This document shows, one piece after another, positions 26,420-35,212 of a DNA stretch of 64,000 bases. The DNA lies in the NCBI RefSeq assembly GCF_002902905.1, contig NZ_CP026124.1, forward strand, positions 2,294,001 to 2,358,000, written 5' to 3'. Position 1 is the stretch's first letter. The number at the start of each line of letters is the position of its first letter. The stretch comes from Achromobacter sp. AONIH1 (GTDB taxonomy: Bacteria; Pseudomonadota; Gammaproteobacteria; Burkholderiales; Burkholderiaceae_B). The notes beneath the pieces were generated by a model. It had not been told where the DNA came from. It made no database searches and was given only the letters and a program-made list of their open reading frames with translations. The translations under genes and the position numbers were made by a program.

Positions 26420-26886
26420 GCCGGGCGCGCGTGGGCATGATGGCCGCATTGCTGGCGGCCTGTGGCGTCGCGGGCGTCGCGCGGGCGGGCAACGTCGATA
26501 TCTTTCCGTCGCAAAGCTGGGACTCGCTGTCGCGCGCGACGCGGGAAGCGCAGGACGGACAAGGACAGGACGCGGATGCGGACGCGGCGTCCGCCGCCGC
26601 GCAGCGGTCCAGGTCCGCCCCGGCGGCGGATGCCGTCGCCGCGCCGCTGTTTGCCCGCGTGGGCGAGTGGCGCGAAGCGGGGCAGCGGATCGTGGTGTTG
26701 CGCTCCGAGGACCGCCTGTATCTGCTGTGCCAGCGCTGCGCCGCGCCGTCCGCGCTGCGGCCCGGCGGCGCACCCAGGGACGGGTACCGCCTGAAGTCCC
26801 TGGAACCCGGACGCGCGGTGCTGTTGGCGCCGGACGGCCAGGAGGTGAGCGTGGACCTGCCGTCCTCTACCGAATTTCCTCAATGA
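26416..26886 (+). CDS. Exported small protein, GspC/PilP-like linker
   Basis: 156 residues with a signal peptide (MMAALLAACGVAGVARA). A low-complexity stretch of Asp/Ala (residues ~40-65) is followed by a compact domain with two close cysteines (LLCQRCAAPS) and GYRLKSLEPGRAVLLAPDG. The last part resembles the HR/PilP-type beta domain that contacts the secretin. It lies directly before gspD with overlapping codons, which fits a GspC or PilP role. Confidence 0.6.
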   Translation: MSRARVGMMAALLAACGVAGVARAGNVDIFPSQSWDSLSRATREAQDGQGQDADADAASAAAQRSRSAPAADAVAAPLFARVGEWREAGQRIVVLRSEDRLYLLCQRCAAPSALRPGGAPRDGYRLKSLEPGRAVLLAPDGQEVSVDLPSSTEFPQ

Positions 26887-28697
26887 ACAGGATCATCATG
26901 ATTTCCAGATATGCCGCCACGGCGGCGCTACTCGGTCTCGTCCTGGGCGGCTGCTCGGCGCCGGGAATGTTCAGGCAGGGCGCTGGCGATGCGCCGTCGT
27001 CCGACGCCGCCGGACGCTACGCGCAGGCGCTGGCCCGCCAGGAGCAGGCGCCCGACGATATCGAGAACGGCAAGAACCTGGCGCGCGATGGCGCGCAGGC
27101 CGCGCTGGACCTGCTGCAGCGCGTGCGCGGCAAGATGGCTGCTGGCGACGAAGCCGGCGCGCAGGCTGAACTGTCCGCCTTGCTGGCCGTCCAGCCCGGC
27201 AATATGCGCGCCCGCCAGCTGCAAGCGCAGCTGGAGCGTCGCCTGCTGCTCAAGCGGGACCTGGCCGAGGCCGGCAAGCGGCAGGCCGACCATCCGGCCG
27301 AGGCGTTGGACATCGTCAACCGCATCCTGCAGGAACAGCCGGACTACGAACCGGCCAGGGCGCTGCGCGCCACCCTGATGCGCGCCCAGGCGCAGCGCGC
27401 CTCGGCACGGCCCAAGTTGGCCGACGCGCTGCGCAAGCCCGTCTCGCTGAATTTCAAGTCGCAGCCGGTGGTGCAGATCCTGGAGGCCATTTCGAAGATC
27501 GCCGGCGTGGACTTCGTGCTGGATCCGGAGGTGGCCTCGTCGGCGCCGGCCACCATCATCGCCGACCAGACGACCGCCGAGGACGCCATCAATCTGCTGT
27601 TGCGCACCAGCAAGCTCGAGAAGAAGGTGCTGAGCGAGCGCAGCCTGCTGATCTATCCGGCCAGCGCGGAAAAGTCCAAGGAATACCGCGAGCTGATGGT
27701 GCGCGTGTTCTACCTGAGCAATGCCCAGGCCGCCAAGGTGGTGCCCGCGCTGCGGCAGGTGGGCACGATCAAGAACGTGCACCTGGACGAACGCGCCAAC
27801 GCGCTGATCGTGCGCGATACACCCGAGGTCATCGCGGTGGCCGAGCGCATCGTCGCCGCCCTGGACCTGGCGCAATCGGAAGTGACCATGGACGTGCGCG
27901 TGCTGGAGGTGAACACCAATGACGAGCTGGAAGTCGGCGTGGATTATCCCAGCGACCTGCGCCTGTCTATCCTGCCGCAAGGCGAGAGCGGCAAGGTGAC
28001 CGTGGGCGACATCCTCGGCCTGAACAGCGAAATGCTGGGCGTTTCCAGCCGCAACGAGCTGTCCATGGCCCTGAACCTGTTGCAGAAGCGCGGCAAGACC
28101 CGCGTGCTTGCCAATCCCAAGATCCGCGTGCGCAACATGGAAAAGGCCAGCATCAAGATTGGCGAGAAGGTGCCGGTGGTGACCACCACCAACGCCAATG
28201 GCGTGGTGACCGAGTCGGTGAATTATCAGGACGTCGGCCTGAGCCTGCAGGTCGAGCCGCAGGTCACGCTGGGTAACGACGTGTCCGTCAAGGTCAGCAT
28301 GGAAGTCAGCAACCTGAAGGGCGAGGTGAAGACGGCCGGCGGCGGCGTGGTCTATCCCATGAGCACCCGCAACGCCGAGACCGTCATGACCGCGAGGGAC
28401 GGCGAAACGCAGGTGCTGGCCGGGCTGGTCAATCAGAAGCAATCCGGCAACACCAGCGGCCTGCCGGGGCTGAGCACGCTGGAATGGCTGGGCAGTCTGT
28501 TCGGCAGCACCAAGGACAGCGAGGAGTCGACCGAGATCGTGCTGCTGCTGACGCCGCACGTGGAGCGTTCGCTAGAGCTGCCGGCGGCGTCCAACAGCTA
28601 TTTCCCGTCCGGCACCGAAGCCAGCGTGACCGTGCTGCCCTTGACGACCGCGCCGGCCCGGCCCGGGCTGGACGCGCCGCTGGCGCGGCCGTATTGA
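26883..28697 (+). CDS. gspD: Type II secretion outer-membrane secretin GspD
   Basis: 604 residues. It starts with a lipoprotein signal (LGLVLGGC, Cys24). Residues ~45-150 look like tetratricopeptide-type helices, unlike classical GspD, which has an N0 domain first. Then come a secretin N-domain (LNFKSQPVVQILEAISKIAG), a NolW-like repeat (VFYLSNAQAAKVVPALRQVG) and the secretin core (VLANPKIRVRNMEKASIKIG). The lipid anchor and TPR front recall BfpB/PilQ-like or Flp-type secretins. It forms the outer-membrane channel. Confidence 0.9.
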   Translation: MNRIIMISRYAATAALLGLVLGGCSAPGMFRQGAGDAPSSDAAGRYAQALARQEQAPDDIENGKNLARDGAQAALDLLQRVRGKMAAGDEAGAQAELSALLAVQPGNMRARQLQAQLERRLLLKRDLAEAGKRQADHPAEALDIVNRILQEQPDYEPARALRATLMRAQAQRASARPKLADALRKPVSLNFKSQPVVQILEAISKIAGVDFVLDPEVASSAPATIIADQTTAEDAINLLLRTSKLEKKVLSERSLLIYPASAEKSKEYRELMVRVFYLSNAQAAKVVPALRQVGTIKNVHLDERANALIVRDTPEVIAVAERIVAALDLAQSEVTMDVRVLEVNTNDELEVGVDYPSDLRLSILPQGESGKVTVGDILGLNSEMLGVSSRNELSMALNLLQKRGKTRVLANPKIRVRNMEKASIKIGEKVPVVTTTNANGVVTESVNYQDVGLSLQVEPQVTLGNDVSVKVSMEVSNLKGEVKTAGGGVVYPMSTRNAETVMTARDGETQVLAGLVNQKQSGNTSGLPGLSTLEWLGSLFGSTKDSEESTEIVLLLTPHVERSLELPAASNSYFPSGTEASVTVLPLTTAPARPGLDAPLARPY

Positions 28698-28705
28698 GGA
28701 TGTCC

Positions 28706-29182
28706 ATGCGCAGGCAACAAGGCTTCACCCTGATCGAAATGCTGGCCGCGCTCACGCTGCTGGCGCTGTTGCTGAGCGTGGCGCTGCCCTACGCCGATCT
28801 GGTCCGCCGCCGCAATCAGGAAGAGGACCTGCGGCACAGCCTGCGCATCGTGCGCGATGCGATCGACGCCTATCACGCGGCCAGCCTGGAGGGGAAGATC
28901 GACAAGTCCCTGGATCGCAGCGGCTATCCGCCGGATCTGGACAGCCTGACGCGGGGCGTGACGGACAAGACCGATCCGAACGGGGGCAAGCTGTACTTCC
29001 TGCGGCGCCTGCCGGCGGATCCGATGTGCGAGTCCTGCGAGGGCACGGACGCGGCCGACACCTGGGAGACCCGCAGCTACGACAGTTCGGCCGAGTCATT
29101 CTCGTCCGGCCGCGACGTGTTCGACCTGCGCTCCCGCAGCGAAAGAAAAGGAACCAATGGCATCCCGTACAACGAATGGTAG
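28706..29182 (+). CDS. Type II secretion pseudopilin (GspG/H-like)
   Basis: 158 residues from the ATG at 28706, six bases after GAGG. The prepilin site is QQG/FTLIEMLAAL with the +5 glutamate, followed by a hydrophobic helix and a C-terminal globular domain with SGYPPDLDSLTRGVTD and LPADPMCESC, similar to GspG-type minor pseudopilins. Two cysteines (C110 area) may form a disulfide. It overlaps the next pseudopilin gene by 26 bases. Confidence 0.82.
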   Translation: MRRQQGFTLIEMLAALTLLALLLSVALPYADLVRRRNQEEDLRHSLRIVRDAIDAYHAASLEGKIDKSLDRSGYPPDLDSLTRGVTDKTDPNGGKLYFLRRLPADPMCESCEGTDAADTWETRSYDSSAESFSSGRDVFDLRSRSERKGTNGIPYNEW

Positions 29183-29546
29183 GCGCGCCTGCGCCGGTTT
29201 CACGCTGATCGAGCTGCTGGCCGTGATGGCCATCGTCGGCGTGCTGACGGCGCTGGTGGCGCCTTCTTTCTTCAAGAGCAACGACCGCGCGCGAGAGACG
29301 GTGCTGCGACACAATCTGCGCGCGATCCGGCTGGCCATCGACGACTACCGCGCCGATCATGGCGTCAATCCGGAAGGGCTGGAAAAGCTGGTGTCCGGCA
29401 AGTACCTGCGCGAGTTGCCGCTGGACCCGCTGACGGGCAAGCGCGATTCCTGGAAGACGCAGGCCGCCGAAGAAGGCGGCGTGGCGGACGTGAAGAGCGG
29501 CGCGCCGGGCAAGGGCCTGGACGGAAGCAGCTATGAGGCGTGGTAG
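29157..29546 (+). CDS. Type II secretion pseudopilin (GspG-like)
   Basis: 129 residues. Prepilin cleavage site CAG/FTLIELLAVM with the +5 glutamate; then IDDYRADHGVNPEGLEKLV and LPLDPLTGKRDSW, a GspG-like calcium-loop region. A strong ribosome site (AAAAGGAA) precedes the ATG within the previous gene. Two GspG-like subunits in one locus, besides gspG itself, is unusual and suggests duplicated pilus subunits with different roles. Confidence 0.82.
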   Translation: MASRTTNGRRACAGFTLIELLAVMAIVGVLTALVAPSFFKSNDRARETVLRHNLRAIRLAIDDYRADHGVNPEGLEKLVSGKYLRELPLDPLTGKRDSWKTQAAEEGGVADVKSGAPGKGLDGSSYEAW

Positions 29547-30006
29547 CGCGCCGGCGCGCGCGCAGTCCGGCCTGGCGTACCTGGGCGTGCTGATGCTGGC
29601 GGCCGCCATCGCCGCGGGCCTGGCCGCCACGGCGCGACCCTGGAGCATGCAGCAGCAGCGCGCGCGCGAGGCCGAGCTGCTGTTCATCGGCCAGCAGTTC
29701 CAGCGAGCCATCGCATCCTACTACCGGGCCGGCCCGTCGCCGGCGTTTCCAAGATCCCTCGACGCCTTGCTCAAGGACAGCCGCGTGCCGTTCATGTTGC
29801 GGCATCTGCGCCGCCTGTACCGGGATCCGCTCACGGGCAGCGCCGATTGGGGCGTGGTGAAGGGGCCCGACGGAGGCGTCATCGGCGTCTACAGCCAGGC
29901 GCCGGGCAAGCCGCTCAAGCAGGACGGATTCCCCGCCAGCTTGGGGGATTTCGCGGGCAAGAGCCGCTACGCGGACTGGATCTTCCTGTACGACGAGCGG
30001 CGTTGA
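29533..30006 (+). CDS. Pseudopilin-like protein lacking the +5 glutamate
   Basis: 157 residues. After a basic leader comes QSG/LAYLGVLMLAAAIAAGLA, a prepilin-like hydrophobic helix whose +5 residue is Gly, not Glu. The globular part contains FPRSLDALLKDSRVPFMLRH and RRLYRDPLTGSADWG, similar to pseudopilins of the same operon. GspK also lacks this glutamate and caps the pseudopilus, but is about twice as long, so this may be a short tip analogue. It is the last gene of the operon. Confidence 0.72.
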   Translation: MRRGSAPARAQSGLAYLGVLMLAAAIAAGLAATARPWSMQQQRAREAELLFIGQQFQRAIASYYRAGPSPAFPRSLDALLKDSRVPFMLRHLRRLYRDPLTGSADWGVVKGPDGGVIGVYSQAPGKPLKQDGFPASLGDFAGKSRYADWIFLYDERR

Positions 30007-30144
30007 GAGGCCGGTTTCTGCCACGGAAAATGAATTTGGTTAGCAAAACCTACCACACCTTTTCTTTGAGAATTTTCTGATTGGGTGGGCAAATTTGTTA
30101 TGGAATGATGCGTCCCTGACACATAACTGACCGGAGGCATGCGC

Positions 30145-30186
30145 ATGTTCAAAGTACCTGCGACGACCCGGGGAGGCGCAGCATGA
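30145..30186 (+). CDS. Putative 13-codon leader peptide before the response regulator
   Basis: CGGAGG is followed by an ATG at 30145 and a short frame, MFKVPATTRGGAA, whose TGA overlaps the response-regulator ATG (ATGA). The ribosome site and overlap suggest it is translated and couples initiation. It may equally be an accident of the untranslated leader. Confidence 0.35.
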   Translation: MFKVPATTRGGAA

Positions 30187-30869
30187 TCGTCGCCGTTCTC
30201 GAGGACTGTCCGGCCCAGCGGGATTGGGTCACCAAGCTGCTGCACGATCGCGGCCATCAGGTGGTGGCGCGCGGCGACGGCGACAGCTTCATCGCGCTGT
30301 TGCGCAGCCAGGTCGTGGACGCGGCCTTGCTGGACTGGGAAGTGCCCGGCGCGTCCGGCCTGTCCGTGCTGTCCTGGGCGCGGTCCAATCTGAACCGCTC
30401 CATGCCCATCCTGATGCTGACGCAGCGCGACGACGAGGACGACGTCGTCACCGCGCTGAACGCGGGCGCGGACGATTACCTGCACAAGCCGCTGCGCGAG
30501 CGCGAGCTGCTGGCGCGCGTGGCCGCGCAGGCCAGGCGTTCCCGCCATGCCGATGCGCCGGGGCAGGAGCTGCAGGTCGGCCCCTATGCGTTCGACCTGC
30601 AATCGCGCAGGCTGACCGTGCAAGGGCGGCCCGTCAGCCTGCCCGCGCGCGAGTTCGAGCTGGCGGCATTGCTGTTCCGCAACCCAGGCCGGATCCTGAC
30701 CAAGGACGCGCTGTGCCAGCACATCTGGGGCACCGTGGACCGGAAGTACGACGCCAGCCTGGCCACGTACATCAGCAACCTGCGCTCGGCGCTGGGCCTG
30801 CGCGCGCGCAACGGCTATGTGGTCTCCACGGTCTACAACTACGGATACCGCCTGGAGCGCGTGGCCTGA
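30183..30869 (+). CDS. OmpR/PhoB-type response regulator
   Basis: 228 residues. The receiver domain has the acidic pair E7-D8, phosphoacceptor D51 (LLDWEVPGASG), T80 and K102 (YLHKPLRERE). A winged-helix DNA-binding domain follows (LTVQGRPVSLPAREFELA, then YDASLATYISNLRSALGL). It is followed 20 bases later by a histidine kinase gene. It stands between the T2SS operon and the LPMO gene, so control of secretion or chitin use is an attractive idea, though not shown by any site. Confidence 0.92.
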   Translation: MIVAVLEDCPAQRDWVTKLLHDRGHQVVARGDGDSFIALLRSQVVDAALLDWEVPGASGLSVLSWARSNLNRSMPILMLTQRDDEDDVVTALNAGADDYLHKPLRERELLARVAAQARRSRHADAPGQELQVGPYAFDLQSRRLTVQGRPVSLPAREFELAALLFRNPGRILTKDALCQHIWGTVDRKYDASLATYISNLRSALGLRARNGYVVSTVYNYGYRLERVA

Positions 30870-30889
30870 TTTTTCTGGGATGGTGGGAT

Positions 30890-32086
30890 ATGGAACTGTC
30901 GAATTTTCCGGGTTCGCGAGCCAACGACACGGCGCTTGCGCCTTGCCGTAACGCCTGGCTGTGCTGTCACCTGAGCATCGTCGCCCTGGCGCTGGTTCTG
31001 CCCGGGGGCCGCGTGGGTTCGCCGCCCCGGCCTTTCAGCGCGGCGGATGTGCTGGTCATCGCCTGCGTTGCCTTGTTCATCGTGGCCCTGGGCCTGTTCC
31101 ATCAGCGTGGACGAGCCGCGCTGCGCCTGGCGGTCTTCTGGACCGCCGTGGTGCTGACGCTGATCATCGCGCGGCGCGTGACGCCGGCGGGGTCGCCGGC
31201 GATGGCGGTGTTGTTCATGCTGGGCTGCGTGGTCCACTGGCGCGTCGGCGCTTCACGGATCCAGGCGTTGGTGTCGCGCGAGGCTGTGCCCCAGGCGGCC
31301 GCGACGCCATCCGAACCGCCGAAGCTCGCGCCCGCCGCGCCCGACCGCGACGCCGTCGCGCAGATGGTGCACGACCTGCGCAGTCCCCTGTCGGCCGTTC
31401 TGGCGCTGGTCGACAAGCAGGGCGCGGACAAGGCCGAGGTGGTGCATCATGACTTTCTGCGTTCGGTGCGGGACCAGGTGCAATACGGCTTGTCGGTCGC
31501 GCAGCACTTCATGCAGAGGTCGCGCGCGGAACGGCTGGACCGGTCGCGTTTCCTGCCGGTGTCGCTGCAAGACCTGGCGCACAGCGCGGCGGACCAGGTG
31601 CTGCCCCTGGCCGACAAGAAGGGCGTGTCGATCGACGTGCGGGACGGCGATGAAACGCTGTGGGTCGCCGGCGACTATTGCATGCTGTTGCGCGCCGTCG
31701 TCAATCTGCTGGAGAACGCCGTCAAGTATTCGGCTTCCGGCACGCGGGTCACGCTGGGCGCGCAGCGGATGGGCAATGCCGCGCGTCTGTACGTGGCGGA
31801 CCAGGGCGTGGGCATCGCGGCCGAGGCCTTGCCCCGGCTGTGCCAGGCGTTCTATCGGGCCGCCGGAGCGCGCAGGCACTGCCAGGACGGCGTGGGCATG
31901 GGCCTGGCCATCGTGGCCGCCGTGGCCAAGGGGCATGGCGCGGAAGTGATGGTGAAATCGCGGCCGAGCCAGGGCAGCACGTTCATCCTGACCATGCCGC
32001 TGTTGCCGCGCGGCGGCGCGCTTGAAAACGAAGATCCTCCAGAACCCGGCGAAGCCGCGCAAGGCGCGGCGGTCCGGTTGGAGTAA
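30890..32086 (+). CDS. Membrane sensor histidine kinase
   Basis: 398 residues. Three or four membrane helices lie in the first 120 residues (for example AADVLVIACVALFIVALGLF and AVFWTAVVLTLIIA) with almost no periplasmic domain, so the signal is probably sensed within the membrane. The DHp histidine is H161 (QMVHDLRSPLSAVLAL). The catalytic domain has the N box NLLENAVKYS, G1 DQGVGI and G2 GVGMGLAI. It pairs with the response regulator just upstream and is followed by a terminator. Confidence 0.88.
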   Translation: MELSNFPGSRANDTALAPCRNAWLCCHLSIVALALVLPGGRVGSPPRPFSAADVLVIACVALFIVALGLFHQRGRAALRLAVFWTAVVLTLIIARRVTPAGSPAMAVLFMLGCVVHWRVGASRIQALVSREAVPQAAATPSEPPKLAPAAPDRDAVAQMVHDLRSPLSAVLALVDKQGADKAEVVHHDFLRSVRDQVQYGLSVAQHFMQRSRAERLDRSRFLPVSLQDLAHSAADQVLPLADKKGVSIDVRDGDETLWVAGDYCMLLRAVVNLLENAVKYSASGTRVTLGAQRMGNAARLYVADQGVGIAAEALPRLCQAFYRAAGARRHCQDGVGMGLAIVAAVAKGHGAEVMVKSRPSQGSTFILTMPLLPRGGALENEDPPEPGEAAQGAAVRLE

Positions 32087-32110
32087 GGTGCCTTGACGGC
32101 GCCTTTTTTT
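32085..32110 (+). terminator. Rho-independent terminator after the histidine kinase gene
   Basis: AAGGTGCC-TTGAC-GGCGCCTT (one G-U pair) followed by six more T. It overlaps the end of the kinase gene and ends the two-component operon before the LPMO gene. Confidence 0.75.
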
Positions 32111-32342
32111 ATCGAAGGGGCAATGCCGGCCTCGGCGCGGCTGGAGCGGCGGGCGAGGCGCGGGACGAGGTGCGCGCAGCGCAGGTTCAGGCCAGCTGGC
32201 GCTCCGATATTCAGGCTCTCTTGAGAATGGTTTTTCGAATGAAGGGCGGTCCACATAATGCGCCCGCTTTCGCGATTCGCGGCTTCATCCGGATTCGCGT
32301 TGGCGCTCACCTTCATTCTCACATTCAAAGGACTCAACAGAG

Positions 32343-33809
32343 ATGCGTGCTTCCCTGCGCAACGCGGTCAAGATGGCGCTGCCCGTCGCGGCCCTGACCC
32401 AGGCCGTGCTGATGGCCATGGCTCCGACCTCCGCCAACGCCCACGGTTCCCTGATCGACCCGCCCAGCCGCGAATACGCGTGCAACAAGTTCGATACCCC
32501 CTGGAGCAATCCCAAGCACAGCGGCTGCGGCAAGATCGCCTCGCAGTCGTCCAGCTGGATGTCCAATGCGGTGGGCGGCGTGCTGGACAATCATCAGGAC
32601 TACATTCCCGACGGCCTGCTGTGCGCTGGCGGCAAGGAAGACTGGAAGGAAATCGACGGCAATTATGATTGGCCCACCACGGTCCTGACGCCGGGCGCGG
32701 ACGGCAAGCTGACGTTCAAGTACCAGCAGACCGCTCCGCACATCACCAAGTACTTCCGCACCTACATCAGCAAGGACAGCTACGATCCCAAGGCGGGCCT
32801 GCGCTGGTCCGATCTGGAACTGATCGGCGATTCGGGCTGGCTGGACCGTCCCGGCGACGACAAGATTACCAAGCTGGACGTGAAGATCCCGGCCCAGTAC
32901 ACCGGCAAGCGCGTCATCTACACGGTCTGGCAGCGTGATCCGGGGGATGCCAAGGAAGGCTTCTACTCGTGCTCGAACGTGGACGTGATGCCCGTCGACA
33001 TGCAGTGGAAGGCCAGCGGCACGCTGGAGGGCGGCCAGGTCGAGACCGGCTCGACCATGACCCTGCGCGTGTTCGACAAGGTGCGCGGCGGCGATCTGGA
33101 AAGCCACTCGATCATCGTGTCCAAGGGCCAGGAAAAGCCCGAGCAGTGGCAGTATGTGCTGTCCCAGAAGACCAACAATGCGTCCGGCATCGTCCGCCTG
33201 GGCAAGCTCGGCGCCGACGGCAAGGTCGTGCCGCAGCCGGTTGCCAACGGCAACGAAGTCTACGGCCTGAACAAGGTCTACAGCTTCGCCGTCGACCAGC
33301 GCGGTCCGGAGCCCGTCGATCCCCCCACCGGCATCGTGCCGCCGACGGCCAAGCTGACCGGCCCGGCCACCGCCGAGGGCGGCGCCACCGTGCTGCTGTC
33401 GGGCAAGAACTCGAACAACGGCGGCGGCAAGCTGACGTATCTGTGGAAGCTGCCGGCCGGTATCACCGCCCCGGTGAACCAGGCCGACCTGAGCTTCGTC
33501 GCGCCCAAGCTGTCGCAGGACAAGGCTTACACGTTCGGTCTGACCGTGACCAATGAAAAGGGCTCGTCCTCGGCCGAGCACACCGTCACGGTCAAGAAGC
33601 AGGACCAGGGCGGCGGCGGCACCGGCGGCGGCAAGTACCCGGCCTACAAGGAAGGCACGGCCTACAAGGCCGGCGAACGCGTCAGCAACGCTGGCCAGGA
33701 CTTCGAGTGCAAGCCGTGGCCCTACACCAACTGGTGCGGCCAGTCGGCGCAGTACTACGCGCCGGGCACGGGCCTGAACTGGTCGGAAGCCTGGACCGCC
33801 GTGAAGTAA
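32343..33809 (+). CDS. Secreted lytic polysaccharide monooxygenase (AA10, GbpA-like)
   Basis: 488 residues. The signal peptide ends ...SANA before H34, the N-terminal histidine that, with H133 (APHITKYF), forms the copper brace of AA10 oxidases. The catalytic domain covers ~34-215 (SLIDPPSREYACN, WSDLELIG, VDVMPVD). A GbpA-like middle domain (~220-310), a PKD-type domain (~325-420) and a C-terminal CBM5/12 chitin-binding module (~435-488, W/Y-rich AYKAGERVSNAG) follow. The protein cleaves crystalline chitin oxidatively and, in Vibrio and Pseudomonas relatives, is a T2SS substrate, which fits the operon next door. A terminator closes it. Confidence 0.93.
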   Translation: MRASLRNAVKMALPVAALTQAVLMAMAPTSANAHGSLIDPPSREYACNKFDTPWSNPKHSGCGKIASQSSSWMSNAVGGVLDNHQDYIPDGLLCAGGKEDWKEIDGNYDWPTTVLTPGADGKLTFKYQQTAPHITKYFRTYISKDSYDPKAGLRWSDLELIGDSGWLDRPGDDKITKLDVKIPAQYTGKRVIYTVWQRDPGDAKEGFYSCSNVDVMPVDMQWKASGTLEGGQVETGSTMTLRVFDKVRGGDLESHSIIVSKGQEKPEQWQYVLSQKTNNASGIVRLGKLGADGKVVPQPVANGNEVYGLNKVYSFAVDQRGPEPVDPPTGIVPPTAKLTGPATAEGGATVLLSGKNSNNGGGKLTYLWKLPAGITAPVNQADLSFVAPKLSQDKAYTFGLTVTNEKGSSSAEHTVTVKKQDQGGGGTGGGKYPAYKEGTAYKAGERVSNAGQDFECKPWPYTNWCGQSAQYYAPGTGLNWSEAWTAVK

Positions 33810-33881
33810 GGCGGTAGCGGATCCGGCTTCCCGTCGGCCAGTCCCATGGGACGGGCAGGGGAGTCCGGAGTCTGTGGAGCG

Positions 33882-33913
33882 GGGCCCGGCATTGCGCCGG
33901 GCCCTGCCTTTTT
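33882..33913 (+). terminator. Rho-independent terminator after the LPMO gene
   Basis: GGGCCCGGC-ATTGC-GCCGGGCCC, a 9-bp perfect stem, is followed within five bases by five T. Confidence 0.85.
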
Positions 33914-33966
33914 CAGGGCAGGCAGCTTGCGCCGGCGCATGAGGCTGGCGGTCGCTTCAAGGGCGC

Positions 33967-35166
33967 TCAATCCGCGCGCCGCGCGCCCGCCATGATGGCC
34001 AGCAGCGCCGCCAGCAGCGCGCAGCCCGACACCTGCAGGATGCCGGCCAGGGTCCAGCCCATTCCGCCTTTCAGGTGGCCGAGCAGGTAGCCCGCGAAAG
34101 CGGCGGGGATGTAGAGGCTGGCCACGAACAGGCCGGACGCCTGCGCGGCCTTGGCGCTGCTGACCGATTTGATGATGCCCGCCGACAGATTGGCGTAGAC
34201 CATGCCGCTGATGGCCGCGCCAAAGACAAAGGACAGCGTCGCGTGCAGCGCCAGGGAACGGCCAAGTTCGGTGAACAGCAGGCCGCCGGCCACGGCCGAG
34301 ATCAGCAGCGAGAAGAACAGCAGCTTGCGGTAGTCGTAGCGGTCGCCCAGCCAGCCGCCCAGCAGCGACAGCAGGGCCCCCAGGCCGTAGAAGCTGACCG
34401 CGCCCGCCGCCTGCTTGGGCGTGAAGCCCAGCGCGTCGCGCAGATAGGTCGGGTACAGGCCCAGATAACCGTAGATGGACAGGCCGGCGAAGGCGGTGGC
34501 GACGGCCAGCATGAGCGGCGTCGGGGCCCACAGGCTGTCCAGCGCGGGATCGGCCGGCGCGCCGGCGCGGTTCGCGGCCGGATCGGGTTGCGGACGCGCT
34601 TCGCTGAACCAGGGCTTGACCAGCGGCACGATCAGTACGAAGGCGACGATGCCGGACAGGCCGAACACGATGAAGGGCATTTTCCAGTGCGTGGCGCCGA
34701 GGATGGCGGCGCCCAGGTTGGGGCCGATGATGGCGCCGATGCCGAAGGTGAAGTTCAACGAGCTGGCGGCGACCGCGCGGTGCTGGAAGAAGTAGCTCGT
34801 GCCGATGGCCAGCAGGGCGGTCAGCTGCATGGCCTCGCCCAGGCCCGAGACGAAACGGTAGAGCAGCAGGTCGGGCAGGCCGCGCGAGTAGGCGGTCAGG
34901 TAGGTCGCGGCCGAGAAGATCACCAGGCCGACCAGCGTGACCGACTTGCGCGACATCTTGCCCAGCAGGTAGCCGGTCGGAATGCCCGCCACGCCCATGC
35001 CCAGCGTGAAGACCGTGGACGCCAGCCCCACCTGCGGCAGGCTCAGATCCAGCGCATTGCGGACATCGGCCGCCAGCACCGAGAACAGTTGCCGGTCTAT
35101 GGCGTTGATGACATACGAGAACAACAGCACGGCGAACATCCCGAGTGCGGCATGGCGCTTTTGCAT
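33967..35166 (-). CDS. MFS transporter
   Basis: 399 residues with twelve hydrophobic segments, starting at an ATG preceded by AGGAG (35166). The N-terminal region FSYVINAIDRQLFSVLAADV and the helix 2-3 loop YLLGKMSRKSV suggest the anion:cation symporter/hexuronate-type MFS group that takes up organic acids or nucleobases. It is the third gene of a minus-strand operon with an asparaginase-like enzyme and a CE4 deacetylase under a divergent IclR regulator, so it probably imports the substrate of those enzymes. Confidence 0.85.
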   Translation of the reverse strand: MQKRHAALGMFAVLLFSYVINAIDRQLFSVLAADVRNALDLSLPQVGLASTVFTLGMGVAGIPTGYLLGKMSRKSVTLVGLVIFSAATYLTAYSRGLPDLLLYRFVSGLGEAMQLTALLAIGTSYFFQHRAVAASSLNFTFGIGAIIGPNLGAAILGATHWKMPFIVFGLSGIVAFVLIVPLVKPWFSEARPQPDPAANRAGAPADPALDSLWAPTPLMLAVATAFAGLSIYGYLGLYPTYLRDALGFTPKQAAGAVSFYGLGALLSLLGGWLGDRYDYRKLLFFSLLISAVAGGLLFTELGRSLALHATLSFVFGAAISGMVYANLSAGIIKSVSSAKAAQASGLFVASLYIPAAFAGYLLGHLKGGMGWTLAGILQVSGCALLAALLAIMAGARRAD

Positions 35167-35212
35167 TTGGGGAACTCCTGTGTGGGCGTTGATGGGGATG
35201 ACGTGGCCGCGC

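Noticed and set aside
26928..28559. Long minus-strand frame opposite gspD
   Set aside because: His/Gln/Arg-rich composition with no domain; mirror of the secretin codons.
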